Shown here: in pieces, positions 46,455 to 57,673 of the stretch
Layout of the letters: each line of letters begins with the position of its first letter
Numbering within the stretch: the stretch's first letter is position 1
Assembly (NCBI GenBank): GCA_025200525.1
Contig: CM045761.1
Coordinates: forward strand, 203,972,321-204,036,320
Length of the DNA stretch: 64,000 nt
Source: Camellia lanceoleosa
Lineage: Eukaryota > Streptophyta > Magnoliopsida > Ericales > Theaceae
Direction of reading: 5' to 3'
Made by a program: the position numbers and the translations under genes
Notes under the pieces: generated by a model
Told to the model about the DNA's origin: nothing
What the model saw: only the letters and a program-made list of their open reading frames with translations
The model's database searches: none

Positions 46455-48138
46455 ATGGCGAACAATGAAGAGTTACCCCAGTCCGCCATTGACGGACAAA
46501 TCCCAGATGGGGGTGCAAGGCGCGAAGGCCTACCCTTGGTCACTCCCATAACAAACCTGGAGCCGCAAAGACAGAATTCCAGGAGGGATGCAAGGGGACG
46601 AAGGCGGAACAACAGCCCTCATCCCTTTCGTTCGCAAAGCCCAAAAAGACAAAGGCGCAGGATTGATCCTCAAGCTCTGGAAGATCGCGTCAGGGAACAA
46701 GACAAGTTGATTCGTCGGATGGCAGCGGACATGGAATCTCTTAAGCGCCAGGTAAAAGGAAAAGAAGTGGCGACAGGAGAGGGGCGCAACAACAAGACGC
46801 CCCCTCGCCACTCAGAGGGTCGTAGTCGAAATTCTACACCCTCTCAAGCAGAGAACAGAAGCCTCAGGACAGGCGACACGCAATCCAGATCTTCCAGGGC
46901 TCGTCACTCCAGGTCTGAGAGGACGAGGTCTGAGAGGTCATACACTGAGGGAAGCACATATTGGCCCTCACATACGCACCAGACAAGGTCTAGACAGACG
47001 GAATTACCCAGATCGTCCGACCTACGATCCGTGCTAGAAGAGAAGGCACGATGGAAGGAGGACGCCAGGGAGCGCGATCCACACAGGGTTCCTGCCTTAC
47101 AGCGGTTGGCTCCTCGGACGCATGGGTCGAGGTTGGAATGCCAATACCGCACCCGGCATACAAACCAACGGACAAGGCATTGGCGAGGCTGCAGACCTCA
47201 CCATTCGTCCCAAAGAATAGAAACGCGCCTTCCGCAAAGCTTCCTATAGCCCAAATTCACAACGTATGAGGGAAAGACGGACCCCTACTCGCACTTGAGC
47301 CACTTTCGCCAGGTCATGGCTGTATACCGGCGGAACGAGGCCTTGATGTGCATCCTATTCCCTTCAAGCCTTGGTGACCTAGGCTTGACTTGGTTTGAAA
47401 AGCTTCCAGAGGGCAGCATAGCCTCCTAGGCGCAACTGGCGGAGGCGTTTGTAACACGATTCAGGACAAACATGAAAACCCCGGTGGAGATTGACCAGTT
47501 ACTCTCCATCGACATGGGCGATAAGGAGACCCTGAGGTCATACAACAGTCGCTACTGGGAGACATTCAACCAAATTGGGGACTGCCCAACCAATCTCGCC
47601 ATTGCGCAATATAAAAGAGGCCTTCCAGTCGAGAACAGACTGAGGGACTCTATCACCATGACATCACCCCTCACCATGGAGGCCCTGATGGAAAGAGTGC
47701 ATCAGCACATCAGGGTGGAAGAGGATGGTGCACGTGTCAAAGCAAAATCTGGCACAACCACAGCACCAGAGAAGAAGACCTCAACAAAGGTCAATACTAG
47801 ATCGCCAAAACCGAAACGGACGAGGCAGGCGAGACAACGGCGAGGACCAGGACAAGAGATGGTTGAGAGTCCGCACTGCCATAACCACGGTATTCAAGAA
47901 ACCGATCTACCGTATACTTAGTGAGATACGAGATGAGCCTTTCGTCAAGTGGCCAGCCAAGCTAGGCGAGGCCCAGAAAGACTATGATGACAGATCCAGG
48001 TGCACCTTCCACAAAGAAAATGGGCACCGCACTGAGAATTGCACGCCGTTAAGGCAGCATCTGGAAGAGTTGGTGGCAGCAGGTCACCTGGACAAATACA
48101 TAGAGGGAGGGGCACAGCCAGCCCCCCCAGGACCATAA
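46455..48138 (+). pseudogene. gag of the second Tat element, broken
   Basis: Starts MANNEELPQS 50 bases after the PBS. A long Arg/Ser-rich basic N-terminal region precedes the Gag core (about 47220-47720: HFRQVMAVYRRNEALMCILF, LGLTWFEKLP, MGDKETLRSYNSRYWETFNQ). The C-terminal part has CTFHKENGHRTENC and LRQHLEELVAAGHLDKY. Stops lie at 47247-47249 and 47427-47429 in the starting frame, and a frameshift between about 47780 and 47880 moves the C-terminal part to another frame. Gag would form the particle; this copy cannot make a full protein. Confidence 0.88.
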
Positions 48139-48151
48139 CAACCCCAACGGG

Positions 48152-48874
48152 ATGCCAATCGACGCTCCCCCTCAAGGCATCATCAACGTAATACATGGAG
48201 TCTTTGAACCTGAGCGTGTATGCGAGCTCAGAGGTTCAATCAAAAAGGCTGAGCACTTAAGAGAGGTGCTAAGTGCCCAACCAGTCGTCAAGAAGGGGAA
48301 GACAGAGGCCGCAAATGTCATGTCTTTTTCGGATAAGGACTTGGCAAGGATTTATTGCCCTCACAACGATGCCTTGGTCGTCACTCTCCGAGTCAAGGAT
48401 TTTGACGTCAAGCGGATTCTGATTGACCAAGGTAGTTCATGTGAAATCATGTACTATGAAACCTTCAAACAACTAAAGTTGCAAGATAATGACTTGGCGC
48501 CGGCTGTATCTCCCCTTATTGGATTCAACTCCATGCCAAAATGGCCCATCAGCAAAATTATCCTCCCAGTCAGAGCAGGGAGTGTCACAAAACAAGTGGA
48601 GTTTTGGGTGTTGAAGGTCCCCTCCACCTACAACATTATCTTGGGCAGAACATGGCTGCATGCTATGCGCTCGGTGGCGTCCTCCTACCACCAAGTGATG
48701 CGGTTTCCAAACGACATCGGAATAATAGAAGAAGTTTATGGAGATCAGATCATGTCAAAGCAAAGCGGTTTTGTCACGATTGAATCGCACGCTGCCGCCA
48801 AAGGATACGTTCATTCGGTTGAAGAACCTGAGAGTAATGAACTATTCGCGGATGTCGGCAAAGCGGCTAGTTAG
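48152..48874 (+). CDS. Protease region of the second Tat element (240 aa frame)
   Basis: Open frame with HNDALVVTLRVKDFDVKRIL, the active-site block IDQGSSCEIMYYE (catalytic Asp codon 48424-48426), LIGFNSMPKWP and FWVLKVPSTYNIILGRTWLH, which together make a retropepsin-like aspartic protease that releases Gag and Pol products. A TAG at 48872-48874 ends it; the RT continues in the same frame after the stop, so the original pol was one frame with gag or fused by frameshift. Met at 48152 may not be a true start. Confidence 0.85.
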   Translation: MPIDAPPQGIINVIHGVFEPERVCELRGSIKKAEHLREVLSAQPVVKKGKTEAANVMSFSDKDLARIYCPHNDALVVTLRVKDFDVKRILIDQGSSCEIMYYETFKQLKLQDNDLAPAVSPLIGFNSMPKWPISKIILPVRAGSVTKQVEFWVLKVPSTYNIILGRTWLHAMRSVASSYHQVMRFPNDIGIIEEVYGDQIMSKQSGFVTIESHAAAKGYVHSVEEPESNELFADVGKAAS

Positions 48875-48880
48875 AAAGCG

Positions 48881-49999
48881 GTGGAGGACTCGGTAAAGGT
48901 CAGAATAGATGAAAAGAACCCAGATAAATTCTTTCTGCTTGGTTCGTCGTTGTCCAGCACTGAGAGATTGGAGGTCTTGGAATTTCTGACCTCCAACATC
49001 GAAGTGTTCGCCTGGACCCCATACGACATGCCAGGCATTGATCTCAACTTCATCTGTCACCAACTCAACGTCCACCCTTCTGCCAGACCAATCATTCAAC
49101 GCACCTGCAGATCGGCACTCCACCACGCCGAAATAGTAGCGGAAGAAGTAGAAAACCTGCTAGAAGCAGGGGCAATCAGAGAGGTGCACTACCCAAGATG
49201 GATCTCCAACACCGTCGTAGTGCCAAAGAAGAATGGCAAGTGGCGTGTCTGCGTCGACTATAAAACGGTCAATAAGGCGTGCCCAAAAAATAGCTTTCCT
49301 CTACCAAGGATAGATCAACTGGTAGACTTAACGGCAGGGCACAACCGACTTAGCTACGGATGCATCTGAGGCTACCACCAAATCGCCATGCATGAACGCA
49401 TCAGAGGTCACATCTTTCACAACTCCAAGAGGATTGTATCACATAAGGTCATGCCCTTCGGCCTGAAGAACGCAGGGGCGACATTTCAAAGAATGGTCAC
49501 CAAGATGTTTGAGCCATTATTAGGCAGAACAATGGAGGCTTACATCGACGATATGGTGGTCAAGAGCAGAGATGAGGATGACCATCTCAAGGACCTAGGT
49601 GAGATGTTCGAGATCCTGAAGAAGCATAAGTTACGCCTCAACGCGTCGAAGTATGCGTTCGGAGTAGGATCTGGCAAATTCCTAAGCTTCTTGGTGACCA
49701 ACCAAGGTATAGAAGCAGACCCTTCTCAGATCAAAGCAATACAGGATCTGGAGAGGCCAAACTCAGTGAAGGAAGTACAGCATCTCACTGGCATGGCAAC
49801 TGCGCTCAATCGGTTCATAAGCCGGTCATCAGACAAGCTACGACCATTCTTCCATACACTGAAGGTTAAGTTTGAGTGGGACGAAGAATGCAACCACGCC
49901 CTGGAAAGCCTAAAAGAGTACATGTCTTCTCCACCACTACTTGTAACCCCAATCCCTGGAGAAGAACTCTTATACTGGCGTCTCAAGAGATGCAATTAG
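48881..49999 (+). pseudogene. Reverse transcriptase of the second Tat element, broken
   Basis: Same frame as the protease. RT fingers and palm: WISNTVVVPKKNGKWRVCVD, CPKNSFPLPRIDQLVD, then [23 protein letters not shown] and the catalytic YIDDM (49541-49555), then [22 protein letters not shown] at 49367-49369 and small local indels destroy the first catalytic Asp motif (expected as FMDA before GYHQI). A frameshift near 49970 shifts the RNase H to the next frame. Confidence 0.9.
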
Positions 50000-50006
50000 C
50001 GCAGTA

Positions 50007-52361
50007 TTGGTCCGCGCAGAAGGAATCCAACATCTTCCTATCTATTATGTCAGCAAGACATTACTGGGCGCCGAAACAAGGTACTTGCCACTGGAGAAAC
50101 TGGCATTGGCCTTGATGATGGCCTCAAGGAAGTTGTCGCATTACTTTCACACCTACACCATATTTGTTCTCACAGCCTTCCCATTAAAGGCTTTATTTGA
50201 AAGAGCAAACTTCTCTGGACGAATTCTGAAGTGGGCAGTAGAGTTGGGACAATACGACATCAAGTTCCAACCTAGGACCACAATAAAAGCACAAGCATTG
50301 GCAGATTTTGTCACAAAATTCACACCAGGGAGTCATCACATCTGCCCGGTCGACCTAACTGAGACAACCGAACTAGGAATGGAAATTGATGTCGGAATAA
50401 CGCAACCCTTAGTGCTGGTTACTCAGTCAGGCCCCAAGGCAGACCAGAGTAAAGAAAGGAAGGAAGAAACAAACCATGCTACACCAAGTCAGGACTCACC
50501 GACAAATAAAGACTTGGTACAAACAGAAAGCAAGGGGCAGGCAGCAAGCATGGACTCTGAAGAAGCCACCAGCAACATGGAAGATCCCAAGGCATCATCC
50601 GATCCCTCCACCTGCTGGAAGTTGTTCGTTGGAGAGATGTGGAAGCTCTTCGTGGATGGAGCATCCAACCGACATGGAGCAAGACTTGGCATAGTTCTCA
50701 TCTCTTCAGACGGCCTCGTAGTGGAACAGACAATTAACCTTGGCTTCCCAGCATCAAACAACGAAGCGGAGTATGAAGCGCTTCTAGCAAGTCTCAAGAC
50801 AACACTCTACATAAAGGCCACCGAGCTAATGGTCTACAACGACTCGCAGCTGGTGGTGAACCAAATATCTGGCGACTACGAGGCAAAAGATGATAGAATG
50901 GCCAAGTACCAAGAACTGGTCAGAACAAAGATAAAGAAGTTTGAAGTAGTGAGAATAGAACAGATCGGCATGAAGGAAAACAGCAGAGCAGATGAACTCG
51001 CAGGCTTCGCCTTAATGGCAGATACCTCCATACCTCACCCACTGCTAATCGACTACCTGCCTAGACCAAGCATTGAAGACCCAGAAGCAGAAGAGGTATG
51101 CTATGCAGAGTTAGGCCCTTCTTGGATAGATCCCATCATACTATTCCTGAAAGACGGCACCTTACCAGAAGAGAAGAAAGAAGCCAACAGAATAAGAGCA
51201 AAGTCACAGCGATTTTGGCTTTCCCCATCCTTGACATTGTACAAGAAGTCGTTCTCAGGACCTTACTTGAAGTGTGTTCACTCCAGCAAAGTGGAAGCAT
51301 TCCTATTCGAAATACATGAGGGTGTTTGTGGCAGCCATGAAGGAGGAAGATCATTGGCATACAGAGCGATCTCGCAAGGATATTGGTGGCCATACATGCA
51401 AGCGGATTCGGAGAAGTACGTTAAAAAGTGCGAAAAATGTCAAAAATTCGCACACCAAATACACCAACCTGCCAAAGAACTTTTACCTCTAACTAGCCCA
51501 TGGCCCTTCGCAATGTGGGGATTGGACATAGTAGGCCCACTTCCAACAGCACTAGGCAACAGGAAGTTCTTTCTTGCTGCAACCGACTACTTCACCAAGT
51601 GGGTGAAAGCAGAAGCCTTGGCGTCAATCAAGGAGAAAGATGTAAAGAAGTTCGTCTGGCAGAATATCATCACTCGCTTTGGCATACCAAAGGCACTGAT
51701 CTCAGACAACGGCACTCAGTTTGACGGCAGAATTTTCAGAAGCTTTTGTGAAGAGTACAAGATAAAGTTCTACAATTCCACACCGGCATATCCCCAAGCA
51801 AACGGACAGGCAGAAGCGTCAAATAAGGTAGTCTTGGATGGATTGAAGAAAAGGTTAGAGAGAGCCAAAGGCAAGTGGGCAGAAGAGCTCCCTCATGTTT
51901 TATGGGCTTACCGCACCACGCCTCGACGATCAACAGGCGAAACACCATTCTCCTTAGCCTATGGCATGGAAGCAGTCATCCCGTTAGAAGTTGGCCTCCC
52001 CACAATCCGAAGCGAAAACTTTGATCCAGGTTTAAATGGTGAAGCCATAGCATTGGAACTTGACCTTGCGAAAGAAAGAAGAGACAAAGCATTGGTTCAC
52101 ATCGCTTCCTACCGACAAGAGTTGTCTAGAAAGTATAACAAAACAGTACATCCAAGGCAATTCAAGATCGGAGATTGGGTACTGCGCAAAGTGATGGGAA
52201 ACACCTTGGTTCCAAGAGATGACAAGCTGGGACCTAATTGGGAAGGACCTTACAAAGTGGTCGGATTAGCAGGCAAAGGAGCATACCACTTGGAAGATAA
52301 GGACGGCAAAGCAAATCCCAGGCCATGGAACACTGCAAATCTCAAGTTGTTTTATTTCTAG
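50007..52361 (+). CDS. RNase H, archaeal-type RNase H and integrase polyprotein part (784 aa frame)
   Basis: Open to the natural end of pol. Residues 1-112: C-terminal part of the Ty3 RNase H ([20 protein letters not shown], ending [11 protein letters not shown]). Residues about 212-340: the second, archaeal-type RNase H of the Tat clade ([44 protein letters not shown]), preceded by a short duplicated WKLFV. Integrase: HHCC finger with His437, His444, Cys475, Cys478; core Asp507 (GLDIVGP), Asp567 (SDNGTQF) and Glu603 (GQAEASN), a proper DD35E. The C-terminal part is [20 protein letters not shown]. The frame opens at the frameshift near 49970, so the Met at 50007 is not a real start. Confidence 0.93.
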   Translation: MVRAEGIQHLPIYYVSKTLLGAETRYLPLEKLALALMMASRKLSHYFHTYTIFVLTAFPLKALFERANFSGRILKWAVELGQYDIKFQPRTTIKAQALADFVTKFTPGSHHICPVDLTETTELGMEIDVGITQPLVLVTQSGPKADQSKERKEETNHATPSQDSPTNKDLVQTESKGQAASMDSEEATSNMEDPKASSDPSTCWKLFVGEMWKLFVDGASNRHGARLGIVLISSDGLVVEQTINLGFPASNNEAEYEALLASLKTTLYIKATELMVYNDSQLVVNQISGDYEAKDDRMAKYQELVRTKIKKFEVVRIEQIGMKENSRADELAGFALMADTSIPHPLLIDYLPRPSIEDPEAEEVCYAELGPSWIDPIILFLKDGTLPEEKKEANRIRAKSQRFWLSPSLTLYKKSFSGPYLKCVHSSKVEAFLFEIHEGVCGSHEGGRSLAYRAISQGYWWPYMQADSEKYVKKCEKCQKFAHQIHQPAKELLPLTSPWPFAMWGLDIVGPLPTALGNRKFFLAATDYFTKWVKAEALASIKEKDVKKFVWQNIITRFGIPKALISDNGTQFDGRIFRSFCEEYKIKFYNSTPAYPQANGQAEASNKVVLDGLKKRLERAKGKWAEELPHVLWAYRTTPRRSTGETPFSLAYGMEAVIPLEVGLPTIRSENFDPGLNGEAIALELDLAKERRDKALVHIASYRQELSRKYNKTVHPRQFKIGDWVLRKVMGNTLVPRDDKLGPNWEGPYKVVGLAGKGAYHLEDKDGKANPRPWNTANLKLFYF

Positions 52362-53280
52362 CTTTTTTCTTTTATGCCATGTGTAATTTTTTACTTTCTC
52401 AATAAAACAAGTCGATTCTTTTTTAACATAATTGTTTTCAGTAAGAAAGTAGCTTTAGTAAGTAGCATAGCATTGTAAACATAGTTGGCCGAATTAAACC
52501 AACTATGACCCTTCCTAAGCCCAGGATCAGGATCTAGGCTGCAGGACGTTTTGGTCGGAATAACTAAAACACTTTATTCTAAGTTGGCTGAAAAAACCAA
52601 CTTAGAGGTTGACTGGATTAAACCAACACCCCTCCTAAGCCCAGGATAAGGATCTAGGCTGCAGGACGTTTGGTCGAAATAACCAAACACTATACTCTAA
52701 ATTGGCTGGAAAAACCAACTTAGAGGTTGGCTGAATTAAACCAACACTTGTACTCTTTAGCCGAAGTAAGTTATGTTGGCTGAAGAGTGGTTGGCTGGAT
52801 TAAACCAACACTTGTTATTCTTCAGCCGAAGTAAGTACATGGCTAAAGAGTGGTTGGCTGAATTAAAACCAACTCTTTGTACTCTTTAGCCGAAGTAAGT
52901 TATATCGGCTGAAGAGTGGTTAGCTGGATTAAACCAACTCTTTGTACTCTTCAGCCGAAGTAAGTACATGGCTGAAGAGTGGTTGGCTGGATTAAACCGA
53001 CACTTGTTACTCTTCAGCCGAAGTAAGTACATGGCTGAAGAGTGGTTGGTTGGATTAAACCGACTATTTGTACTCTTCAGCCGAAGTAAGTTATATCGGT
53101 TGAAGAATGGTTGGCTGGATTAAACCAACTCTTTGTACTCTTCAACCGAAGTAAGTTATATCGGCTGAAGAGTGGTTGGCTGGATTAAACCAATTCTTTG
53201 TACTCTACAGCCGAAGTATGATATAGCTGAAGAGTGGTTGGCTAGTAAGTTAGATAGCTAAAACCGAAATCATAGTCGAG
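52362..53280. repeat. 3' tandem arrays of the second Tat element
   Basis: Two longer units (from about 52484 and 52600) share TAAGCCCAGGAT and GATCTAGGCTGCAGGACGTT. Then about eight units of 60-65 bp follow (52740-53240) built on GGTTGGCTGGATTAAACCAA, CTTCAGCCGAAGTAAGT and GGCTGAAGAGT. Many units contain inverted words (GTTGGCT, AGCCAAC; TTCAGCC, GGCTGAA). It lies between pol and the antisense gene. Confidence 0.87.
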
Positions 53281-53359
53281 CAAATGAGTTCATGGAAAAT
53301 TCATTACAAGTGCAAGCATACATACACAAAACCGGAATAAGAGTTAAAAGAAGATTTTT

Positions 53360-55553
53360 TCATTGAAGAAACAAGCAAGTACAATTGGGGGGCCGTAGCC
53401 CGGTTACAAAGTTCAAAAACAAAAGAAAGAAAAAATCAACGAAGAAGTGCATCAAGTTCGGCATCAAATTCATCCCCAAAGATTTGTCCGAGTCGGTGTC
53501 ATTTGGGAGACCGGTTTGAGGAGGGAGCTCGGTTTGACAAGCAGGTGTCAATCGGCAAAGACGCAGACGTACCGAGAGCTCATTAGTCAAGTCTTCAACT
53601 ACTGGCTCTAACCGAGCTGCCTGATTGCTGGGTTGTTCGTTGACGGTCGGGGTCAGAGTCGGCTCCTCATCCTCTTCATCATCATCATCATCTTCTTCAT
53701 CATCAGATCCCTCTAGAAATTGCCTTTGCAGATCGGCAGCATATTGAGAAAGTGAGACCGGAATAGAACACGGCAGAGCGTCGTAGACATCGGTGTCAGG
53801 CGTACATCCAAGCCGCTCCACCGCACTCCTCCAGCCACATTGGAAGAATAAGTCTTTAGCTGCATTACACTGAAGGGTGTAGGCGTCTTCGGCCTTCTTG
53901 AAGCCTCTTTTTTTGGCCTTCTTCATCTCCCCCTTCAGCTGGTTTATTTTGGCATCTTTTTTCTTCTCAATTGAAGCCAAGTGACGCAGGTACCTGTCCT
54001 TGGTCTCAATGGCGATCTTTTGTTTTTCGGCCTCGGCCGAATTAACCACTTCGGTCAGTCGACCGTTTTCAGCACGAAGCTCGGCCAGCTATTTTTTGAC
54101 TTCTTCTAGTTCAGCCGTTTTTGATTCGGCCTCAGCCATGGCCTCCCTTGTGTTGCGTCGAAGTTCCATGACCCTCCTGTGAATGATTTGGTTTTTCTAG
54201 ATGGCCTGTAAAGGAGGAGTAACGTTAGCCGGACTCAAAGTTGGAAGAAATTTACATAGAAAGAAGAAAGCTGTTTACCAGGATCATGGACTTCGTAGAG
54301 GACCGGATTGACTTCAGCTCGGTGTTAAGCTGTTTGTAATGGTGCTCCATGTCCTTCGGAAGGCACACACTTTTGGCCAAGTTGTAAGCCAACAAGTGGT
54401 CCTTCTCAGCAACGACCGAATCTTCAGCTGTGATATCTCGGTTGTCGAAGGAGAGGACAGGAGCCCATTTGGAGGAAGTGGCAGTTCGGTCAGATTGCTC
54501 CGGTCAGAGGCTTTGCTGGGGGCTTGGAGGAGAGCTTTGTGGCAGAACGGTCTCGTCCTCATCAGCAAGACGTGGCTCGGTTTGGGTAGTCCGAGCACGC
54601 TTGTTTCGGCGAGAAGTGGATGGTTGCTGGGATGGAAGGGCCACCACGGTTTCAGTGGCTTGGACGGTTGGTCGCACGTCGGTTGGAGTTGTTGCGGTCA
54701 GAAAGGCCTTTAGCTTGTTCTTTTTTGCCATTTCTTGTTCGGCAGTAAGTGGCACAAGGACAATCTCGGGCAGGGATGGGTCCGGTTCCGGTGCTTCTTC
54801 AAGGAGAAAGTCACCACCTCGCTGCATCAACAGACGGTAGATCGGCTCGAAATTCAGGAGTTTTGCCCAACCTCTCTCCTTAACTCGTAGTGCGGCGCGC
54901 AGAACACCAAGGTTTGGGTAACCGTAGTTCGATAGTAGATGGGCTTTATCTGCAAGAAGAAGATAGTTGTTAGTCCGGTTCAGAATGAAAACCGAATTAC
55001 AAAGACAAGAATGAATTGAGACCGAAGTATGTATACTGGGTTCCCTTTTTTTTCAATTTATTCTTCGGCCAGGAATCTAGGCTTGAAAGTCCTCAAAGTT
55101 CCCAAACACCCAGAAGAAGTCATCGTCATTCAGGTCTTTGTCCGGTGTATCCTTAATTATTTTTTCTCGGCCACGGCGTATTCTCAAGTAATAACACCAG
55201 CCTTCGTTCTTGGATCCTATGGAGTATTGGTGAAGTATCTCGGCCAAACCTAGGTGGAGACCGGTTTGGTGGTTCAGTGCGGCTATACCCATTATTATGC
55301 GGTATGTATTGGTGGACAGCTGGGTTGGGCATAGTCTGGTTTGCCTAAGGAATTCACATATTAAGGGCTGGACTGGGAATCTAAGTCTGGTTTCTATTAT
55401 TGATTGAAGGGTGAATGGGACGAAGCCTTCGTTGCCCCATGGGTCAATGTCTTGTTCGGCTAAGGTAAGGTTTACATCAGCTGGAATGTTGTAATCTTTT
55501 CTGAATTCGGCTAGGCCTCCTGAGGTTTCTACTAGGAACCTATATTTTCCCAT
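53360..55553 (-). pseudogene. Antisense spliced extra gene of the Tat element (aORF)
   Basis: Opposite in direction to gag-pol. Exon 1 (55553 to about 55077) encodes a globular start with FTLQSIIETRLRFPVQPLIC, TRLCPTQLSTNTYRIIMGIA and LGLAEILHQYSIG, resembling the plant 'putative gypsy-type transposon' domain (Pfam Transposase_28), from memory of its pattern. Exon 2 starts at 54949 after an acceptor CTTCTTCTTGCAG and ends at 54279; intron 2 is 54278-54206 (or to 54197 using the next AG). Exon 3 encodes a coiled coil, then a run of Asp/Glu (DDEEDDDDDEEDEE). In-frame stops lie near 54504 and at 54089-54091. The donor of intron 1 is unclear. Extra antisense genes are known in Tat/Retand-type elements, with function unknown. 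Confidence 0.75.
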
Positions 55554-56673
55554 TTATTGTATAATTTAAGAATAAATTATCTCGGTCGAAAAAGTGTGCT
55601 TAGTAGCTCAGCTGAGCGCAGGGAAGTGCCTGGCAACCTAAGTCTGCAAAGTGGAAAACAAGGTGTTAAGCACAGATCGTTGACCGTGCTACAAAAAACA
55701 AAGCAAGAAAAGACAAGTCCTACTTCGGCTAAGCAGGGTACTACACGATCTACCTCGATTTCTGAAAGGTGCTTGTTATCTCGGTTCTGCTTATGGTTTT
55801 GTTATTTCGGTTAAGCATCAAGGGGCAGCTTTCTAAGTTCAGCTTAGAAACTGAGAAAGCTGGCTTAGCCTCCAAGGCTTAGCTCGGTCGAGGGCCAAGA
55901 TTTTCTAGTTCGGCACATTTTTATTTCGGCTAAATCTGAATCCGTTGGTGGCCTATTGAAACTACTGTTGTATAGTCAAGTGCTAGTACGGTTCCAGTTT
56001 TCCTATATCTTTATATATAAGCTAAAACCGTTTCCTAGTTCGGTTGCTTCGTGATTATGGATCAAAAATCAAATATTCTACAGGGTAGTGTATGTATTCA
56101 TGTGTTCTTACGAAGTTCTTTCCAGAAACAAAGCTAAGCACGAAAAGTGTTTTGCAAAAAACACACAAAACAGATTACTATGGAACAAAACGAAAACAAG
56201 AAGAAACAAAAACAGGTTTTTGAAAGCTTACCAGAGGAAGAGGAAGAAGCTGGAGGTAGGAGCAAAGGCAGCAATGAAGAACTCAAACGCAGCAACTCCA
56301 AGCTCAGAACAGAGGCACAGAGAGAGAGAAGATGAACAGAGTATGGCGTGATTCAAAAATGGGGAGTTCTTTTGGTGTAAAAGGAAAAGAGCGGGAACTG
56401 TTCAAAAAGTGTGGAGTACGAGGGCGTCGCGACAGTTGGGATTGACCAATAAAAGGTTGCCACGTGTCCCTGGGAGAAGAAGCGTTTGATTCTTGCTTGA
56501 TTGAAGAAGCGTTTTGACCTAACGAGCGTCTGCCGATTGGAGTGTAGCTCTGCTAGAAAAGCTAGTGTTTTGTCTTGGCTGGAAAGGCTAATGAGGTGTT
56601 TTTAGCTCGGCTAGAGAGGTTAAAACTCTAGCTCGGCTGATAAGCAGGTAATCCCTATCATGCTTTGCAGACG
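55554..56673. other. Spacer between the antisense gene and the PPT
   Basis: No convincing gene. It probably includes the antisense gene's promoter: a TATA-like TTATATATAA at 56011-56020 lies about 460 bp upstream of its start. Short plus-strand frames around 56090-56350 are Lys/Glu-rich and unsupported. Confidence 0.5.
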
Positions 56674-56688
56674 GAATTAAGGGGCAAT
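56674..56688 (+). other. Polypurine tract of the second Tat element
   Basis: GGAATTAAGGGGCAA just before the 3' LTR. The AAGGGGCAA core is the usual plus-strand primer form in this clade. Confidence 0.75.
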
Positions 56689-57465
56689 TGAGAGGGTAAT
56701 TTATATGTAAATTGGGCCGAGCAGGATGAAATGGGCAGTGGGCCAAGCTGTAATGGGCGATTTGGCACTACTGAAGGGCCGAGTAGAATGACCATATAAG
56801 TTACTCCGCCCGAGAAGTAGTGAGTCGCATCACAGACAACCGTGATGGTTAGCGATGTCGATAAAGCCTTATTCGTACTTCGGTTGAGAAGTGTGTTGAG
56901 TGAAGTTTGGTCTTCAGCAGTGAGTTCGGTCGGGGCGCATGAAAACCGAGGTGTGCCAAGTCCTTGAGAGGACTTGGTTCTAAAGATAGTTCGGCTCAAC
57001 TCTCTTATGGTTAGCTCGGTCTTAGTATGGGAAACCGAGATAAGAGAAAGAGAAGTAAGTGCCTAACTAACGTGTACTTCGGTCATACTGGTAGTTCGGT
57101 TATGGTAAAACCATCTCACTTGGTTTAAGCAGTGAGGGGGTGTTGAGAGAAGCATTATCTCTCAGGAGTGTGAATCCTTGGAGGACTTTGCATGGAGGAG
57201 TAAGAGTCCTATTAGGATTGTGCTACACGAAACCTATAAAAGCTTACCTATATCACCTTTGGAGAGGTAACGCAATTTTGCTTTCTGAATACACAGAGCT
57301 TTTGCCTATTTGACAATCTTTCTGACTTAGGCATCGGAAAGGTTTCCGGCACCCACCCGCCGACTAGTTCACGTTTGTGTTTTCAGGTGATAAAGCGACG
57401 TCGTACGGAGGAACGCAGACTTAATCAACAAGATTATACGATAAGGTATATTTCTTTCCCGTACA
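56689..57465 (+). repeat. 3' LTR of the second Tat element (777 bp)
   Basis: Begins TGAGAGGGTAATTTATATG and ends TTTCTTTCCCGTACA. From about 56875 on it is nearly identical to the 5' LTR, while the first ~185 bp carry many small gaps and substitutions. Confidence 0.93.
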
Positions 57466-57673
57466 AAGGATTTTATAACCTTATACAAAAATTTTATTTC
57501 TATAAATCATTTTCTTTAACAAGTGAATTATGAACATCAATTAATAGTTAGACAGGTGATTACAAAGATGAGCCTTTTGAAGATTTTTTGGTACGGCTAT
57601 TGAGAAAAAGAAAAGAAAAGAAAAAAGAAGAAGAAGATTTATTGGTACGATCAAATTAATAAAGCCTGATTTA

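Larger units (their letters stand above)
45592..57465 (+). mobile_element. Complete Tat-lineage Ty3/gypsy retrotransposon, 11.9 kb, target duplication AAGGA
   Basis: LTRs at 45592-46387 and 56689-57465 are bordered by AAGGA on both sides (45587-45591, 57466-57470). The order is PBS, gag, protease, RT, RNase H, archaeal-type RNase H, integrase, tandem array, antisense extra gene, PPT. The empty site survives in the duplicated flank at about 60777-60790, so the insertion is directly proved. In the last 590 bp of the LTRs I count about 17 differences by eye, so insertion is not very recent. gag, RT and the antisense gene have stops or frameshifts, while protease and RNase H-integrase are open. 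It cannot move by itself but could be mobilised by a related element. Confidence 0.95.

Noticed and set aside
54339..54840. Plus-strand frames in the antisense region of the Tat element
   Set aside because: The minus strand carries splice signals and a family-like product; the plus frames are its complement.
56088..56351. Lys/Glu-rich plus-strand frames near the Tat 3' end
   Set aside because: They lie in the spacer upstream of the antisense gene and show low-complexity composition with no known domain.
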